A stretch of 35,925 nt of DNA from Paracoccaceae bacterium (GTDB lineage: Bacteria; Pseudomonadota; Alphaproteobacteria; Rhodobacterales; Rhodobacteraceae), in assembly GCA_018607905.1 (NCBI GenBank), contig JABBAP010000024.1, positions 165,075-200,999 of the forward strand. The letters are read 5' to 3'. A program made the position numbers and the translations under genes. Shown here piece after piece: positions 18,316-27,425 of this stretch; within the stretch, counting starts at the first letter, position 1, and each line of letters opens with the position of its first letter. The notes under the pieces were generated by a model that worked only from the letters and a program-made list of their open reading frames with translations, ran no database searches and was not told where the DNA came from.

Positions 18316-18882
18316 ATGAAACAGGGTGCTCGCATTGTTTTGGGGGCTTTGATCGGGATGGCGTGCGCAGCGTCATCTTTGAACGCGCAAGCGATTGAAA
18401 AATACCCTGTTTTCAAAGACACGCCGTTGGTTGTGAGCGTGAATCGTGAAGGTTTGATCCAAGGATCGGAGTTTGGCAAAGCGTTGATAAATTCGCTGTC
18501 AGAACAGCAATCTGCCTTGGTTCTGGAAAACGAGACATTCGCAAAAGACCTGGAGCGCGAAGAGCTGGAACTGACGGAATTGCGCAAAACGCTTTCGGCA
18601 GAAGAGTTTGGACCCTTGGCCGAAGCTTTTGATGTGAAAGTCAAAGAAGTGCGGCGCGTTCAGGACGAAAAAACCGTGGCGCTGGCCAAATCCCTAGAGG
18701 CCGCGCGATTTCGGTTTTTCCGACAGGCGGAACGGTTGATCGGCCAGTTGATGCAAGACAACGGCATCGTGTTTGTGCTGGATGAAGGCGCGGTTTGGCT
18801 GAGCCGAGGCGGAGATGTTACAAATCTTGTCATTGAACGGCTGGATGCTGCTTATGCGTCGGGGCAGTTGGCGCTGGAATAA
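18316..18882 (+). CDS. skp: OmpH/Skp-family periplasmic chaperone
   Basis: Skp-family chaperones form trimers that hold unfolded outer-membrane proteins on their way to BamA. The 188-residue protein has a signal peptide (cleavage likely after LNAQA, about residue 25), a short beta segment (PLVVSVNREGLIQGSEFGKA), and a long charged helical arm (about residues 60-140, rich in Glu, Leu and Arg). It closes with a second beta segment around GIVFVLDEGAVWLS. The layout and position after bamA fit OmpH/Skp, although overall sequence conservation in this family is low. The usual next gene, lpxD, is absent; 86 bases later fabZ begins. Confidence 0.88.
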   Translation: MKQGARIVLGALIGMACAASSLNAQAIEKYPVFKDTPLVVSVNREGLIQGSEFGKALINSLSEQQSALVLENETFAKDLEREELELTELRKTLSAEEFGPLAEAFDVKVKEVRRVQDEKTVALAKSLEAARFRFFRQAERLIGQLMQDNGIVFVLDEGAVWLSRGGDVTNLVIERLDAAYASGQLALE

Positions 18883-18968
18883 AGCGCTCTGGTAAAGTCC
18901 TGACTTGAACGAAAGCCAACGGGTTGGTAGGCACGTTTGAATGACTAATCAAAGACTAGGGACGTATT

Positions 18969-19445
18969 ATGGCAGAGGCTGAAATTGACGGTGCATTAAA
19001 GAGCGCGGATATCCAAGAAATCAAACGGATGATCCCGCACCGTTACCCCTTTCTTTTGATTGACCGTGTCCGTGAAATTGACCTGAACAAAAGCGCCGTT
19101 GGCATCAAAAATGTGACGATCAACGAGCCGCATTTTCAGGGCCATTTTCCAGAACACCCGATTATGCCTGGCGTGACCATCGTCGAAGCGATGGCGCAAA
19201 CTGCCGCCGTTTTGGTGGTGATGACGCTTGATATGATCGACAATGATATGGTGGTTTATTTTCTGTCCATCGACAAATGTAAGTTTCGCCATCCCGTGAC
19301 ACCGGGTGATCAACTGGAGCTGCACGTGAAGGTGATCCGGGGGCGTGGTAAGTTGTGGCGGTTCTCGGGCGAAGGCATTGTTGACGGCAAAGTTGTCGCC
19401 GAAGCCGAGTTTACGGCCATGATGGTTCCACCAGAGGATCAGTAA
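18969..19445 (+). CDS. fabZ: 3-hydroxyacyl-ACP dehydratase
   Basis: FabZ dehydrates 3-hydroxyacyl-ACP in fatty-acid elongation and competes with LpxA/LpxD for 3-hydroxyacyl-ACP. The 158-residue protein has [13 protein letters not shown] at 22-34 and the catalytic helix region [20 protein letters not shown], where His59 and Glu73 correspond to the active-site pair. Length is normal (about 150 plus a short N-terminal extension). One base separates its stop from the lpxA start, indicating tight coupling of membrane lipid and lipid A synthesis. Confidence 0.97.
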   Translation: MAEAEIDGALKSADIQEIKRMIPHRYPFLLIDRVREIDLNKSAVGIKNVTINEPHFQGHFPEHPIMPGVTIVEAMAQTAAVLVVMTLDMIDNDMVVYFLSIDKCKFRHPVTPGDQLELHVKVIRGRGKLWRFSGEGIVDGKVVAEAEFTAMMVPPEDQ

Positions 19446-19446
19446 T

Positions 19447-20253
19447 ATGTCTGTGCATGAAACTGCTGAAATTCACCGCTTGGCCATTGTCGAAGACGGT
19501 GCGGTTATTGGGGCGAACTGTAAAATCGGTGCGTTCAGTGTTGTTGGCCCCGAGGTAACCTTGGGGGACGGCGTTGAGTTGAAATCTCATGTTGCCGTGG
19601 CGGGCTGGACAACTGTGGGCGATGGAACGGTCATTTTCCCGTTTGCGAGCATTGGTCATGCGCCTCAAGATCTGAAGTTTGGCGGCGAACGCACCAAGCT
19701 GGAGATCGGCAAGCGAAACAGTATCCGCGAACACGTCACGATGAACCCCGGCACCGAGGGTGGCGGCGGGTTGACGAAAGTTGGCGACGACGGATTGTAC
19801 ATGATGAGCTCGCATATTGGGCATGACTGCATCGTTGGTGATCGCGTTATTTTGGCCAATAACGTCAGCGTTGGCGGGCATTGCGTTATCGAAGATCATG
19901 TCATTCTCGGCGCGCTCTCTGGTGTGCATCAGTTCTGTCGTATCGGGCGCGGCGCGATGATTGGCGGTTTGACCGCTGTGGTTGCCGATGTCATTCCCTA
20001 CGGGACGGTTTTGGGGGAACGTGCCAGCCTTGAGGGGTTGAATCTTGTTGGGTTGAAACGACGTGGCACCGAAAAGAACGAGATCAACGGCCTGCGCTCT
20101 GCGTTTAAGTTGTTGTTTAACGGCACGGGTTCCTTGCGTGAACGTGCGGCCAGCATGCAGATGGAATATGCGTCGAATGCGCTGGTTCAAGATGTGACTG
20201 ATTTCATCCTCGCGGACAGCAGTCGTCATCTTACCACCCCGAAAGGGAGCTAA
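19447..20253 (+). CDS. lpxA: UDP-N-acetylglucosamine O-acyltransferase
   Basis: LpxA starts lipid A synthesis by moving a 3-hydroxyacyl chain from ACP to UDP-GlcNAc. The 268-residue protein is a left-handed beta-helix built from hexapeptide repeats (for example AVIGANCKIGAFSVVG and VIEDHVILGALSGVHQF). The catalytic histidine is in SSHIGHDC (His126), preceded by the family stretch REHVTMNPGTEGGGGLTKVG. A helical C-terminal domain begins near GLKRRGTEKNEINGLRSAF. It lies between fabZ and lpxI in the same operon. Confidence 0.97.
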   Translation: MSVHETAEIHRLAIVEDGAVIGANCKIGAFSVVGPEVTLGDGVELKSHVAVAGWTTVGDGTVIFPFASIGHAPQDLKFGGERTKLEIGKRNSIREHVTMNPGTEGGGGLTKVGDDGLYMMSSHIGHDCIVGDRVILANNVSVGGHCVIEDHVILGALSGVHQFCRIGRGAMIGGLTAVVADVIPYGTVLGERASLEGLNLVGLKRRGTEKNEINGLRSAFKLLFNGTGSLRERAASMQMEYASNALVQDVTDFILADSSRHLTTPKGS

Positions 20254-20259
20254 TTCGGC

Positions 20260-21126
20260 ATGGGCGCGGTTTTGGGAACGGACCCGCTGGCGATTGTTGC
20301 TGGTGATGGGGATTTACCAAAGCTGCTGGCCGAGGAATGCACACGCACTGGGCGCAAGCATGTTGTGGTGTTGTTTGCAGGGTTCTCCCCAGATTGGGTT
20401 GGAGATCGCGCGGTGATTTTTGCTGAATTTGAAAAACCTGCGCGGTTGTTCAAGGCCTTGAAAAAAGGCGGCTTTCAAAACATCACTTTTGCGGGCGCGA
20501 TGCAACGCCCGCAACTAAGTTGGCTGAAATTTGATCTGAAATTCTGGCGTCTTGCGCCCAAATTGCTGCCTGCGATGAAGTCGGGTGATGATGTTACGTT
20601 GCGAACAATCACGGCAATGTTCGAGTCTGAGGGCATGCAAATTATTGGCGCGCATGATGTGCTCGAAAGCTTGCTGGCACCTGCGGGCATTCAAACGATT
20701 GCAAAGTTGAGCAAAGCCGATTGGGTGGATATCAAAAAAGGTTTGGATATCGCGCAAGCCTCTGGTCGGATGGACGTGGGGCAGGGCGCGGTTGTGGCGC
20801 AGGGCATTTGTTTGGGTGTCGAGAGCATTCAGGGCACCGATGCGATGCTGGGTTTTGTAGCTGAAACGCGGATGCCATTTCGGCTCGATGCAAAGGGCGC
20901 GAAAGGGGTTTTGTGCAAGGTGCCAAAACCCGGCCAAGATTGGCGCGTTGATTTACCAAGTATCGGAGCGGCCACGATGGTTGAGGCGTGGAAGGCTGGA
21001 TTGGCAGGTGTTGCTGTGCAAGCGGGCGGTGTTTTGGTGCTGGGACTGGACGAAACGATTGCCAAAGCAGATGAGCTGGGTTTGTTTCTGGTAGGTGTAG
21101 CGCGCGATGACGAGATAGCGAAATGA
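20260..21126 (+). CDS. lpxI: UDP-2,3-diacylglucosamine pyrophosphatase, LpxI type
   Basis: LpxI hydrolyses UDP-2,3-diacylglucosamine to lipid X, replacing the unrelated LpxH in alphaproteobacteria. The 288-residue protein begins PLAIVAGDGDLPKLLAEE and has the family stretches NITFAGAMQRPQLSWLKFDL and DDVTLRTITAMFESEGMQII. It continues with GAHDVLESLLAPAG and DMGQ-like DVGQGAVVAQGICLGVE. A C-terminal segment near GPPxxD in other members reads PKPGQDWRVDLPSIG here. It sits between lpxA and lpxB and overlaps lpxB by four bases (ATGA), as expected for the enzyme acting just before LpxB. Confidence 0.95.
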   Translation: MGAVLGTDPLAIVAGDGDLPKLLAEECTRTGRKHVVVLFAGFSPDWVGDRAVIFAEFEKPARLFKALKKGGFQNITFAGAMQRPQLSWLKFDLKFWRLAPKLLPAMKSGDDVTLRTITAMFESEGMQIIGAHDVLESLLAPAGIQTIAKLSKADWVDIKKGLDIAQASGRMDVGQGAVVAQGICLGVESIQGTDAMLGFVAETRMPFRLDAKGAKGVLCKVPKPGQDWRVDLPSIGAATMVEAWKAGLAGVAVQAGGVLVLGLDETIAKADELGLFLVGVARDDEIAK

Positions 21127-22292
21127 AGGTATTTATTATAGCAGGCGAGCCCTCTGGCGATAAACTCGGTGGCGCTTTGATGGCGGGGCTGTCATCGCTT
21201 GGGCCCGTGGAATTTCAAGGTGTTGGCGGTGGATCCATGCAGGAACAGGGGCTGAAATCCGTGTTCGATATGACCGATCTGACGGTGATGGGTCTGCTTG
21301 AGGTTTTGCCCCGTATTCCGAAAATATTGCGACGGATCAAACAGACTGTTGCTGCGGCAGAGGCGTTTGCGCCCGATGTGCTGATCACAATTGATAGCCC
21401 GGATTTTTGCCTGCGTGTTGCCAGCAAACTGAAAGAAACGAACCCGAATTTGAAGGTCGTGCATTACGTCGCGCCCAGCGTTTGGGGATGGCGGCCAGAA
21501 CGGGCGCAAAAGATGGCGAAATCTGTGGATCACGTGCTGGCGTTGCTGCCGTTTGAGCCGCCTTACATGACGGCTGTTGGGATGAGCTGTGATTTTGTCG
21601 GGCATCCGTTGGTTGCCGAACCTGTACCGACCGAGGCCGAGATGGACGCGTTGGCCGAAGAGCTGGGATTGCGCCGCGACCTGCCGATTGTGTGTTTACT
21701 GCCTGGATCACGCAAGGGCGAAGTGGCGCGAATGGGGCCTGTTTTGCGCTGGTCAATCACGAAAACTGCGCAAACTGTTGCAGGGGTGCAAATTCTGTTG
21801 CCAGCTGCTGGTGCGGTTGTGGACCAAGTGAAAAAGATGGTCGAGCCTTGGCCGCTGCGCACCTACATCCTTGATCCAACTGGATTTTCGACGGCTGAGG
21901 CTGAACACCGAAAACGCACGGCGTTTCATCTGAGCACGGTTGCTTTGGCGGCAAGCGGGACTGTTTCGCTGGAATTGGCTGCGGCGGATTGCCCGATGAT
22001 TGTGGGATACAAAGCGAATTACCTGACCACGCGGATGGTGAAAAAGCTGGCGCAAATTGATACGGTAAACCTGATCAATATCGTGACGGACACCCGTGTG
22101 ATCCCTGAGTATTTGTTTGAAAACTGCACGGTTGAAAAGATTGGCCCTGCATTGCTGTCCCTGCTAACGGATGAGGCGGCGCACGCTGAACAGCGCGCGG
22201 CCTGTGCACAAACGATTGATGCGCTGGGGCGGGGTGGTGAAGACCCGGGCCTTCGCGCGGCGAAATCGGTGATGGCGTTTATGGCGCGTTAA
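21123..22292 (+). CDS. lpxB: Lipid A disaccharide synthase
   Basis: LpxB joins lipid X with UDP-2,3-diacylglucosamine to form the lipid A disaccharide. The 389-residue GT19 glycosyltransferase opens with FIIAGEPSGDKLGGALM. It contains GVGGGSMQEQGLKSVFDM, then VLITIDSPDFCLRVA and HYVAPSVWGWRPERAQKM, all strongly conserved. The C-terminal donor site region is SGTVSLELAAADCPMIVGYK. Length is normal. It closes the envelope operon: its TAA shares a TTAA palindrome with the stop of the opposing ybaK-like gene, leaving no intergenic terminator. Confidence 0.97.
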   Translation: MKVFIIAGEPSGDKLGGALMAGLSSLGPVEFQGVGGGSMQEQGLKSVFDMTDLTVMGLLEVLPRIPKILRRIKQTVAAAEAFAPDVLITIDSPDFCLRVASKLKETNPNLKVVHYVAPSVWGWRPERAQKMAKSVDHVLALLPFEPPYMTAVGMSCDFVGHPLVAEPVPTEAEMDALAEELGLRRDLPIVCLLPGSRKGEVARMGPVLRWSITKTAQTVAGVQILLPAAGAVVDQVKKMVEPWPLRTYILDPTGFSTAEAEHRKRTAFHLSTVALAASGTVSLELAAADCPMIVGYKANYLTTRMVKKLAQIDTVNLINIVTDTRVIPEYLFENCTVEKIGPALLSLLTDEAAHAEQRAACAQTIDALGRGGEDPGLRAAKSVMAFMAR

Positions 22293-22759
22293 GTTGCGAA
22301 ATCTGCGACTGTTGCGCCCGTTACATCGACAAGGGTTTGGGGCGCAATTGCAAAGACGTGGCGCGGTGTGCCAGCGGCGGCCCAAAGCAGATCAAATTCC
22401 AGCAAACGTGGGTCAATGAAGGTTTTGATCGGGTTCAAATGCCCGATGGGGGACACGCCGCCGATGGCGAACCCTGTTTGGGCGCGGATCAGTGCGGCGT
22501 CGGCTTTGCCCAAGGGTTCAGCGGCAAGCGCCGAGGCTTTGGCCGCGTCGACGCGGTTGCCCCCAGCCGTTAGGAACAGCAGCGCCGCGCCGCTGATTTC
22601 GCCGCGAAAAATGATGGACTTGGCGATTTGATCGACCTGGCAGTTTTGGGATTGCGCCGCTTGTTCAGCGGTGTGAGTGTCGATTGTTGTTTCCACGACC
22701 TCGATGTTGAGGCCTAGGGTTTGGGCTGTGCGAATAACGCGTTTCAGGCTTTTGCTCAT
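22289..22759 (-). CDS. YbaK/EbsC (ProX-like) aminoacyl-tRNA deacylase family protein
   Basis: This 156-residue protein belongs to the YbaK/prolyl-tRNA synthetase-associated editing family, which removes wrongly attached amino acids from tRNAs. Typical stretches are HTAEQAAQSQNCQVDQIAKS (start of the pocket), IIFRGEISGAALLFLTAGGN with RVDAAKASALAAEP, and the glycine-rich loop TGFAIGGVSPIGHLNPIKTF. I chose ATG 22757-22759; a frame to 22804 adds residues unlike the family. It faces lpxB tail to tail with four overlapping bases and is divergent from glnE, with a 61-base gap. The specific tRNA substrate is unknown. Confidence 0.88.
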   Translation of the reverse strand: MSKSLKRVIRTAQTLGLNIEVVETTIDTHTAEQAAQSQNCQVDQIAKSIIFRGEISGAALLFLTAGGNRVDAAKASALAAEPLGKADAALIRAQTGFAIGGVSPIGHLNPIKTFIDPRLLEFDLLWAAAGTPRHVFAIAPQTLVDVTGATVADFAT

Positions 22760-22820
22760 GCGGGAATTGTGGCGCGAATGGGTGCTTGACGCAAGCAGGA
22801 TCAACGCCCATCTTATTGGA

Positions 22821-25568
22821 ATGACGTTACAAAATCAGCTTAACATGGCGCCGTTGGCGTATGATCCTGCGCTGGGGACAGAGGCCGTTGAACGGTTCGC
22901 AGCGGCCCCGCAAGGTGTGCGTGAATTGGTTGCAGGAATGGCGGGCAGCAGCAGTTATTTGCGTGGTTTGCTGGCCAAAGAAGCGGATTGGTTTGAGAGC
23001 ATTTTAGGCCGCGATCCAGATGCGACATTTGAAGGTATTTTAAAGAACATTGAAGCGCCTTTGGTGACGGGATTGCGGCAAGCAAAGCGGCGGGTTGCGT
23101 TATTGTTGGCAGCTGGTGATCTGGGTGGAATTTGGTCTTTGATGGAGGTCACTGCGCGGCTCACGCGGTTTGCGGATGTGGCGGTGGATATGGCGCTGCG
23201 CGGCGAGATTGAGACGTTGATCACGCGTAATAAATTGCCAAATTGCGGGCCTGACGACCTTGCGGATTGTGCCGGCGTTGCAGTGATCGCGATGGGAAAG
23301 ATGGGCGCGCGCGAGCTGAATTATTCGTCCGATATTGATCTGATTGTTTTGTTTGATGGGGATCGCCACGCAGGCGATGGATATGACGATGCACGCATGT
23401 CGTTGCAACGGGCGACCCGCAATATGGCCAAGGTTTTGTCGGATGTTGGGCCAGATGGGTACGTGTTTCGCACGGATTTACGCCTTCGACCAAACCCGTC
23501 TGTGACGCCTGTGTGTGTGCCGATGGATGCGGCGGAGCGGTATTACGAGAGCGAGGGGCGAACGTGGGAGCGGGCGGCGTTTATCAAGGCGCGGGCTTGT
23601 GCAGGGGATGTGAAATCAGGGCGGGCCTTTCTGGATCGGATTATGCCGTTTATCTGGCGCAAACATCTGGATTTTGCGGCCATTCAAGATGCACACGATA
23701 TGCGGTTGTTGATCCGCGAGCATAAAGGGTTGGGCGGGCCGATTGTGGTGCGCGGCCACGACATGAAACTGGGGCGCGGCGGCATTCGAGAGATCGAGTT
23801 TTTTGCACAAACTCAGCAGCTGATCGCGGGGGGGCGCGACAAGGATTTGCGCGCTGAAACGACGCTGGGTGCATTGGCGGCGTTGCGGGATAAAGACTGG
23901 ATTCCGAGCGATGTGGTGGCGGAATTAAGTGCGGCTTATGTGGCGCATCGCACAACCGAACATCGCATTCAGATGCTGCGCGATACGCAAACGCAGATTG
24001 TACCGACAGGGGATGATGCGGTCGGGCAATTGGCGCATTTATCGGGCTGGGCGGATGTGGACGGGTTTCTTGAGGATCAGCGGGCGCGGTTGCAGAGCGT
24101 ACATGATCGTATTGAGGGGTTTTTTGAGCCTGAGGGGGAAAAGCGGGATGCGGATTTGGTCGTTCTGGACCCTGCGTTGCGCGAAGTTATGGACAGTTGG
24201 TCTGGCTTGCCTGCGCTGCGCTCTGATCGCTCGGTCAAGATTTTTGAACGCTTGCGCCCTGAGATAGAACAGCGTTTGGTGCGGGCCAGTAAACCAGAGT
24301 TCGCGTTAGCACAGCTCGATGGATTTATGCGCAAACTGCCTGCGGGGGTGCAGTTGTTTTCGATGTTCGAGGCGAACCCGCAAATCCTTGATTTAATGAT
24401 GGATATTTGCGCAACAGCCCCTGCGTTGGCGCAGTATTTGTCGCGTAATACCAGCGTTTTGGATGCGGTTATCAGCGGGCGATTTTTTGAGCCTTTGCCA
24501 GATGGTGCGGGGTATTTGGCAATGCTGAACGGCGCGTTATCAGAGGTTGGCGATTACGAGGATGCGCTGAACGAGGCGCGGCGGTGGCAGAAAGAACAGC
24601 ATTTTCGCATCGGCGTTTTGATGCTGCGCAAACTGGCGGGATTACAAGAAGTTGAGGCGGCCTATTCGGATTTGGCCTGCGCGGTTATTCAGGGCGTTTT
24701 GCCGTGGGTGGAACAGGATGTGGCACGTCGCTACGGGCGGTTTGTGCACCAAGATGTGAGCGTTTTGGCGCTGGGGAAATTGGGGTCGCGCCAAATGACA
24801 GCGACCAGCGATCTCGATCTGATTGTGCTGTATGCGGCGGACGGCGATGCGTCGGATGGGCGAAAATCTTTGTCTACCAGTCAGTATTTTGCGCGTTTGA
24901 CGCAGACGTTGATTACGGCGCTGTCTTCGCCGATGTCAGAAGGTGAATTATACGAGGTTGATATGCGGTTACGTCCGTCTGGGCGGCAGGGGCCAGTGGC
25001 GACCTCCGTGGCGGGATTTGCGGCGTATCAGAACGAAAAAGCCTGGACTTGGGAGCATTTGGCGCTGACCCGTGGGCGGGTGATTGCGGGTGCCGCGAGC
25101 GCTGTTGAGGCGGTTCGCGGTGCGGTTCTGGCGCTGCCGAGGGAAGCCGCGCAAGTGGCGCAAGATGTGGCGGATATGCGGGCGCGATTGATGGAGGCCA
25201 AGGGCAATCAGGCGACGCCCTGGGACGTAAAAGATTTGGCTGGGGGCATTTTGGATGTGGAGCTGGTTGCGCAAATGATCGCGCTTTTGGCGGGCAGCGA
25301 TGTGCGTGATCCGCGTGCACAATTGGCGCTGTCGGGTGACCCAGACACCCGCACATTGGCCGATACGCATGCGATGTTGTGCCGTGTTCAACAGGCGCAG
25401 CGGTTGGTGATGGACGGACGGTTTGATCCAGATCAGCTGGGCTTGGATGGAATGCGTTTTGTCATGACGATGTCTGGTTTTGACAGTGTTGAGGCGCTGC
25501 AAAATGCGATTTTGCGCGAAACTCAGGCGGCAAATGCGCAAATAGAGCGTATTTTGGCGATCAAGTGA
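22821..25568 (+). CDS. glnE: Glutamine synthetase adenylyltransferase / deadenylase
   Basis: GlnE tunes nitrogen assimilation by adding or removing AMP on glutamine synthetase. The 915-residue protein contains two nucleotidyltransferase domains. The N-terminal one (deadenylase) has GKM...SSDIDLIVLFD at 159-179 and GRGGIREIEFFAQ near 318. The C-terminal one (adenylylase) has GKL...TSDLDLIVLY at 652-671 and RLRPSGRQGPVATS further on. The helical regulatory linker lies between. I chose ATG 22821 because the family-like sequence begins there; the frame is open back to 22677 but that part lies within the ybaK gene on the other strand. A second ATG at 22845 is possible. The RBS is weak. Confidence 0.94.
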   Translation: MTLQNQLNMAPLAYDPALGTEAVERFAAAPQGVRELVAGMAGSSSYLRGLLAKEADWFESILGRDPDATFEGILKNIEAPLVTGLRQAKRRVALLLAAGDLGGIWSLMEVTARLTRFADVAVDMALRGEIETLITRNKLPNCGPDDLADCAGVAVIAMGKMGARELNYSSDIDLIVLFDGDRHAGDGYDDARMSLQRATRNMAKVLSDVGPDGYVFRTDLRLRPNPSVTPVCVPMDAAERYYESEGRTWERAAFIKARACAGDVKSGRAFLDRIMPFIWRKHLDFAAIQDAHDMRLLIREHKGLGGPIVVRGHDMKLGRGGIREIEFFAQTQQLIAGGRDKDLRAETTLGALAALRDKDWIPSDVVAELSAAYVAHRTTEHRIQMLRDTQTQIVPTGDDAVGQLAHLSGWADVDGFLEDQRARLQSVHDRIEGFFEPEGEKRDADLVVLDPALREVMDSWSGLPALRSDRSVKIFERLRPEIEQRLVRASKPEFALAQLDGFMRKLPAGVQLFSMFEANPQILDLMMDICATAPALAQYLSRNTSVLDAVISGRFFEPLPDGAGYLAMLNGALSEVGDYEDALNEARRWQKEQHFRIGVLMLRKLAGLQEVEAAYSDLACAVIQGVLPWVEQDVARRYGRFVHQDVSVLALGKLGSRQMTATSDLDLIVLYAADGDASDGRKSLSTSQYFARLTQTLITALSSPMSEGELYEVDMRLRPSGRQGPVATSVAGFAAYQNEKAWTWEHLALTRGRVIAGAASAVEAVRGAVLALPREAAQVAQDVADMRARLMEAKGNQATPWDVKDLAGGILDVELVAQMIALLAGSDVRDPRAQLALSGDPDTRTLADTHAMLCRVQQAQRLVMDGRFDPDQLGLDGMRFVMTMSGFDSVEALQNAILRETQAANAQIERILAIK

Positions 25569-25628
25569 CGGGTCTGGAATTGTGTTGGCGTATTGGCTGT
25601 GCGAAAGCCATCGCAAAGGGAGACTGTT

Positions 25629-25907
25629 ATGGTTTTTAAGGGAAATTTGGATATTGATCCGCGTGGGCTAATTTATGAAGCCTATCGCATGGATATCGGC
25701 GATCAGGAATGCCGCAGCATTTTTCTGGATTGGGCGCTGGGGACGCAATTGGGCGCGGATATGCGCGCGATGCTGGAAACGCTGTTGGCGGAATACGAAG
25801 TTGAGGGCGTTCATCACGCCATGACGGATGTGTTGCGCGAAGGATTGCAGAAAGCCAACAGGCCGGCAGTGCGCCGTGGGGGACGCGCGCGCACAGCGGG
25901 CGAATAG
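25629..25907 (+). CDS. Small conserved protein of unknown function
   Basis: I do not recognise a named family for this 92-residue protein, though it resembles short hypothetical proteins found in related Rhodobacterales. The start at 25629 has an excellent AAAGGGAGA ribosome binding site. The first two thirds look like a compact acidic helical domain (DIDPRGLIYEAYRMDIGDQE, then SIFLDWALGTQLGADMRAML). The C-terminal tail is basic (RRGGRARTAGE). There is no signal peptide or membrane segment. It lies 60 bases after glnE in the same direction and may be cotranscribed, ending at a clear terminator hairpin. No function is assigned. Confidence 0.75.
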   Translation: MVFKGNLDIDPRGLIYEAYRMDIGDQECRSIFLDWALGTQLGADMRAMLETLLAEYEVEGVHHAMTDVLREGLQKANRPAVRRGGRARTAGE

Positions 25908-25930
25908 GGCGTTTCATTTCGCAAGAATTT

Positions 25931-25963
25931 AGGCCACGCGGTGAAAACGGCGTGGCCTTTTTT
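25931..25963. terminator. Bidirectional terminator between the small protein and M20 genes
   Basis: Bases 25931-25939 (AGGCCACGC) pair with 25950-25958 (GCGTGGCCT) around a 10-base loop, followed by a T-run on the plus strand. An AAATTT stretch just before the stem gives some T's on the minus strand. It lies between two convergent genes and can serve both. Confidence 0.85.
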
Positions 25964-25965
25964 GA

Positions 25966-27339
25966 TCAATCGGCGAGTGCGTCTAGGATACGGGCCCAGC
26001 TGCGGATGCCTTTGTGGAACGAGGTTAGGTCGTATTTTTCGTTCGGGGAGTGGATTTGATCGTCGTCTTGGCCAAATCCGATCAGCATGGATTGTGTGCC
26101 GATGATGTTTTGAAAATGCCCTGCGATGGGGATTGAACCGCCGCAGCCGACGTAAACGCCCTCCGTTTCCCATTCATCCGATAATGCGCCGCGTGCGGCC
26201 TCGAATGCGGGGTGGTCGATTTCCATGGATGAGGCTGGGCCTGCGCCGTAATCGACAAATTCGGCGGTGCAATCGGCGGGCAGGTGATCGCGGATGTGTT
26301 GTTGAAATGCTTCGCGGATTTTTTGCGGATCTTGGGTGCCCACAAGGCGAAAGCTGATTTTGGCGTGGGCTTGGGATGGGATCACGGTTTTGGAGCCTTC
26401 GCCTGTGTAGCCGCCCCAAATGCCGTTCACATCGCAGGTCGGTCGAGACCAGATTTGCTCAAGCCCGGAACGGCCCTGTTCGCCCGCTGGGACGGATAAG
26501 TTTACATCGCCGAGGAAGCTGTCGGCGGACCAATCGAGGTTTTCCCACTGCTTGGCGACCTGTTCGGGCAGCTCGGGCACGCCGTCGTAAAATCCGTTGA
26601 GCGTGACCGCGCCTGTGTCATCGTGCAGGGCGGCAAGTGCGGCGTTCAGCACGCGGATCGGATTGCGGGCAAGGCCGCCGAACATGCCAGAATGCAGGTC
26701 TTTGGAGGGGCCAGTGATGGTGACTTGTTGGCCCACAAGGCCACGCAACATGGTGACGATGCTAGGGGTTGTTGGCGTGACCATGCCTGTGTCGCAGATA
26801 AGCGTGATATCTGATTTCAGTTCGTCTTTGTTGGCTTCCATGAAGGGGATTAGGGACGGTGAACCTGATTCTTCTTCGCCTTCAAACAGGATCGAAACCT
26901 TGGTTGGCAGGCTGCCTGTGACCGTTTTCCACGCGCGGCAGGCCTCTAGGAAGGTCATCAACTGGCCTTTGTCATCAGATGAGCCGCGACCCCGGATGAC
27001 CTTGCCGTTGGGGGTTGTTTCAACGGCGGGTTCAAACGGTGGATTGTCCCAAAGCTCAATCGGATCAATGGGTTGCACATCGTAGTGGCCGTAAAACAGC
27101 GCGTGTGTTCCTGTGCCTTGCGCGTGGGCGACAACCATCGGGTGCCCCGGTGTTTCGCGTTTGCTGGCATCAAAGCCCAAGCTGTTTAGATCGGCGATCA
27201 ACCAATCGGCGGCGGCATCGCAATGTTGGGCATAGGCGCTGTCCGTGGAAATGGATTGAATGCGCAGAAGTTCCATTAAACGATCGAGCGCGGCGTCCTG
27301 ATCCGCGTCGATATGGGCGAGAACTTGATCAAGTGACAT
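25966..27339 (-). CDS. M20 family metallo-dipeptidase
   Basis: The 457-residue protein is an M20-type di-zinc peptidase that would split dipeptides or related amides in the cytoplasm. The metal and catalytic motifs are LFYGHYDVQP (His85, Asp87), RGRGSSDDKGQ (about 117-126), and LFEGEEESGSPS (about 152-162), which holds the catalytic Glu. The dimerisation domain follows, and a late conserved His lies in DDQIHSPNEKYDL near the C terminus. I chose ATG 27337-27339, with GGAAGG upstream; the frame continues to 27510 but without family-like sequence. It is divergent from the M23 peptidase gene with 86 bases between. The substrate is not known. Confidence 0.92.
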   Translation of the reverse strand: MSLDQVLAHIDADQDAALDRLMELLRIQSISTDSAYAQHCDAAADWLIADLNSLGFDASKRETPGHPMVVAHAQGTGTHALFYGHYDVQPIDPIELWDNPPFEPAVETTPNGKVIRGRGSSDDKGQLMTFLEACRAWKTVTGSLPTKVSILFEGEEESGSPSLIPFMEANKDELKSDITLICDTGMVTPTTPSIVTMLRGLVGQQVTITGPSKDLHSGMFGGLARNPIRVLNAALAALHDDTGAVTLNGFYDGVPELPEQVAKQWENLDWSADSFLGDVNLSVPAGEQGRSGLEQIWSRPTCDVNGIWGGYTGEGSKTVIPSQAHAKISFRLVGTQDPQKIREAFQQHIRDHLPADCTAEFVDYGAGPASSMEIDHPAFEAARGALSDEWETEGVYVGCGGSIPIAGHFQNIIGTQSMLIGFGQDDDQIHSPNEKYDLTSFHKGIRSWARILDALAD

Positions 27340-27425
27340 GATGCGACCTTCCGAAGAGTGACTGTTGTTGATAAAAGTTACACACTGTTTTGGGGCAGAT
27401 GAAAAGCGCAATTGAAAGAGTGTAA

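Noticed and set aside
17544-18644. A 366-codon open frame on the minus strand opposite bamA/skp
   Set aside because: It is antisense to the clearly conserved bamA and skp genes, has no recognisable domain, and its composition is that of a mirrored coding frame.
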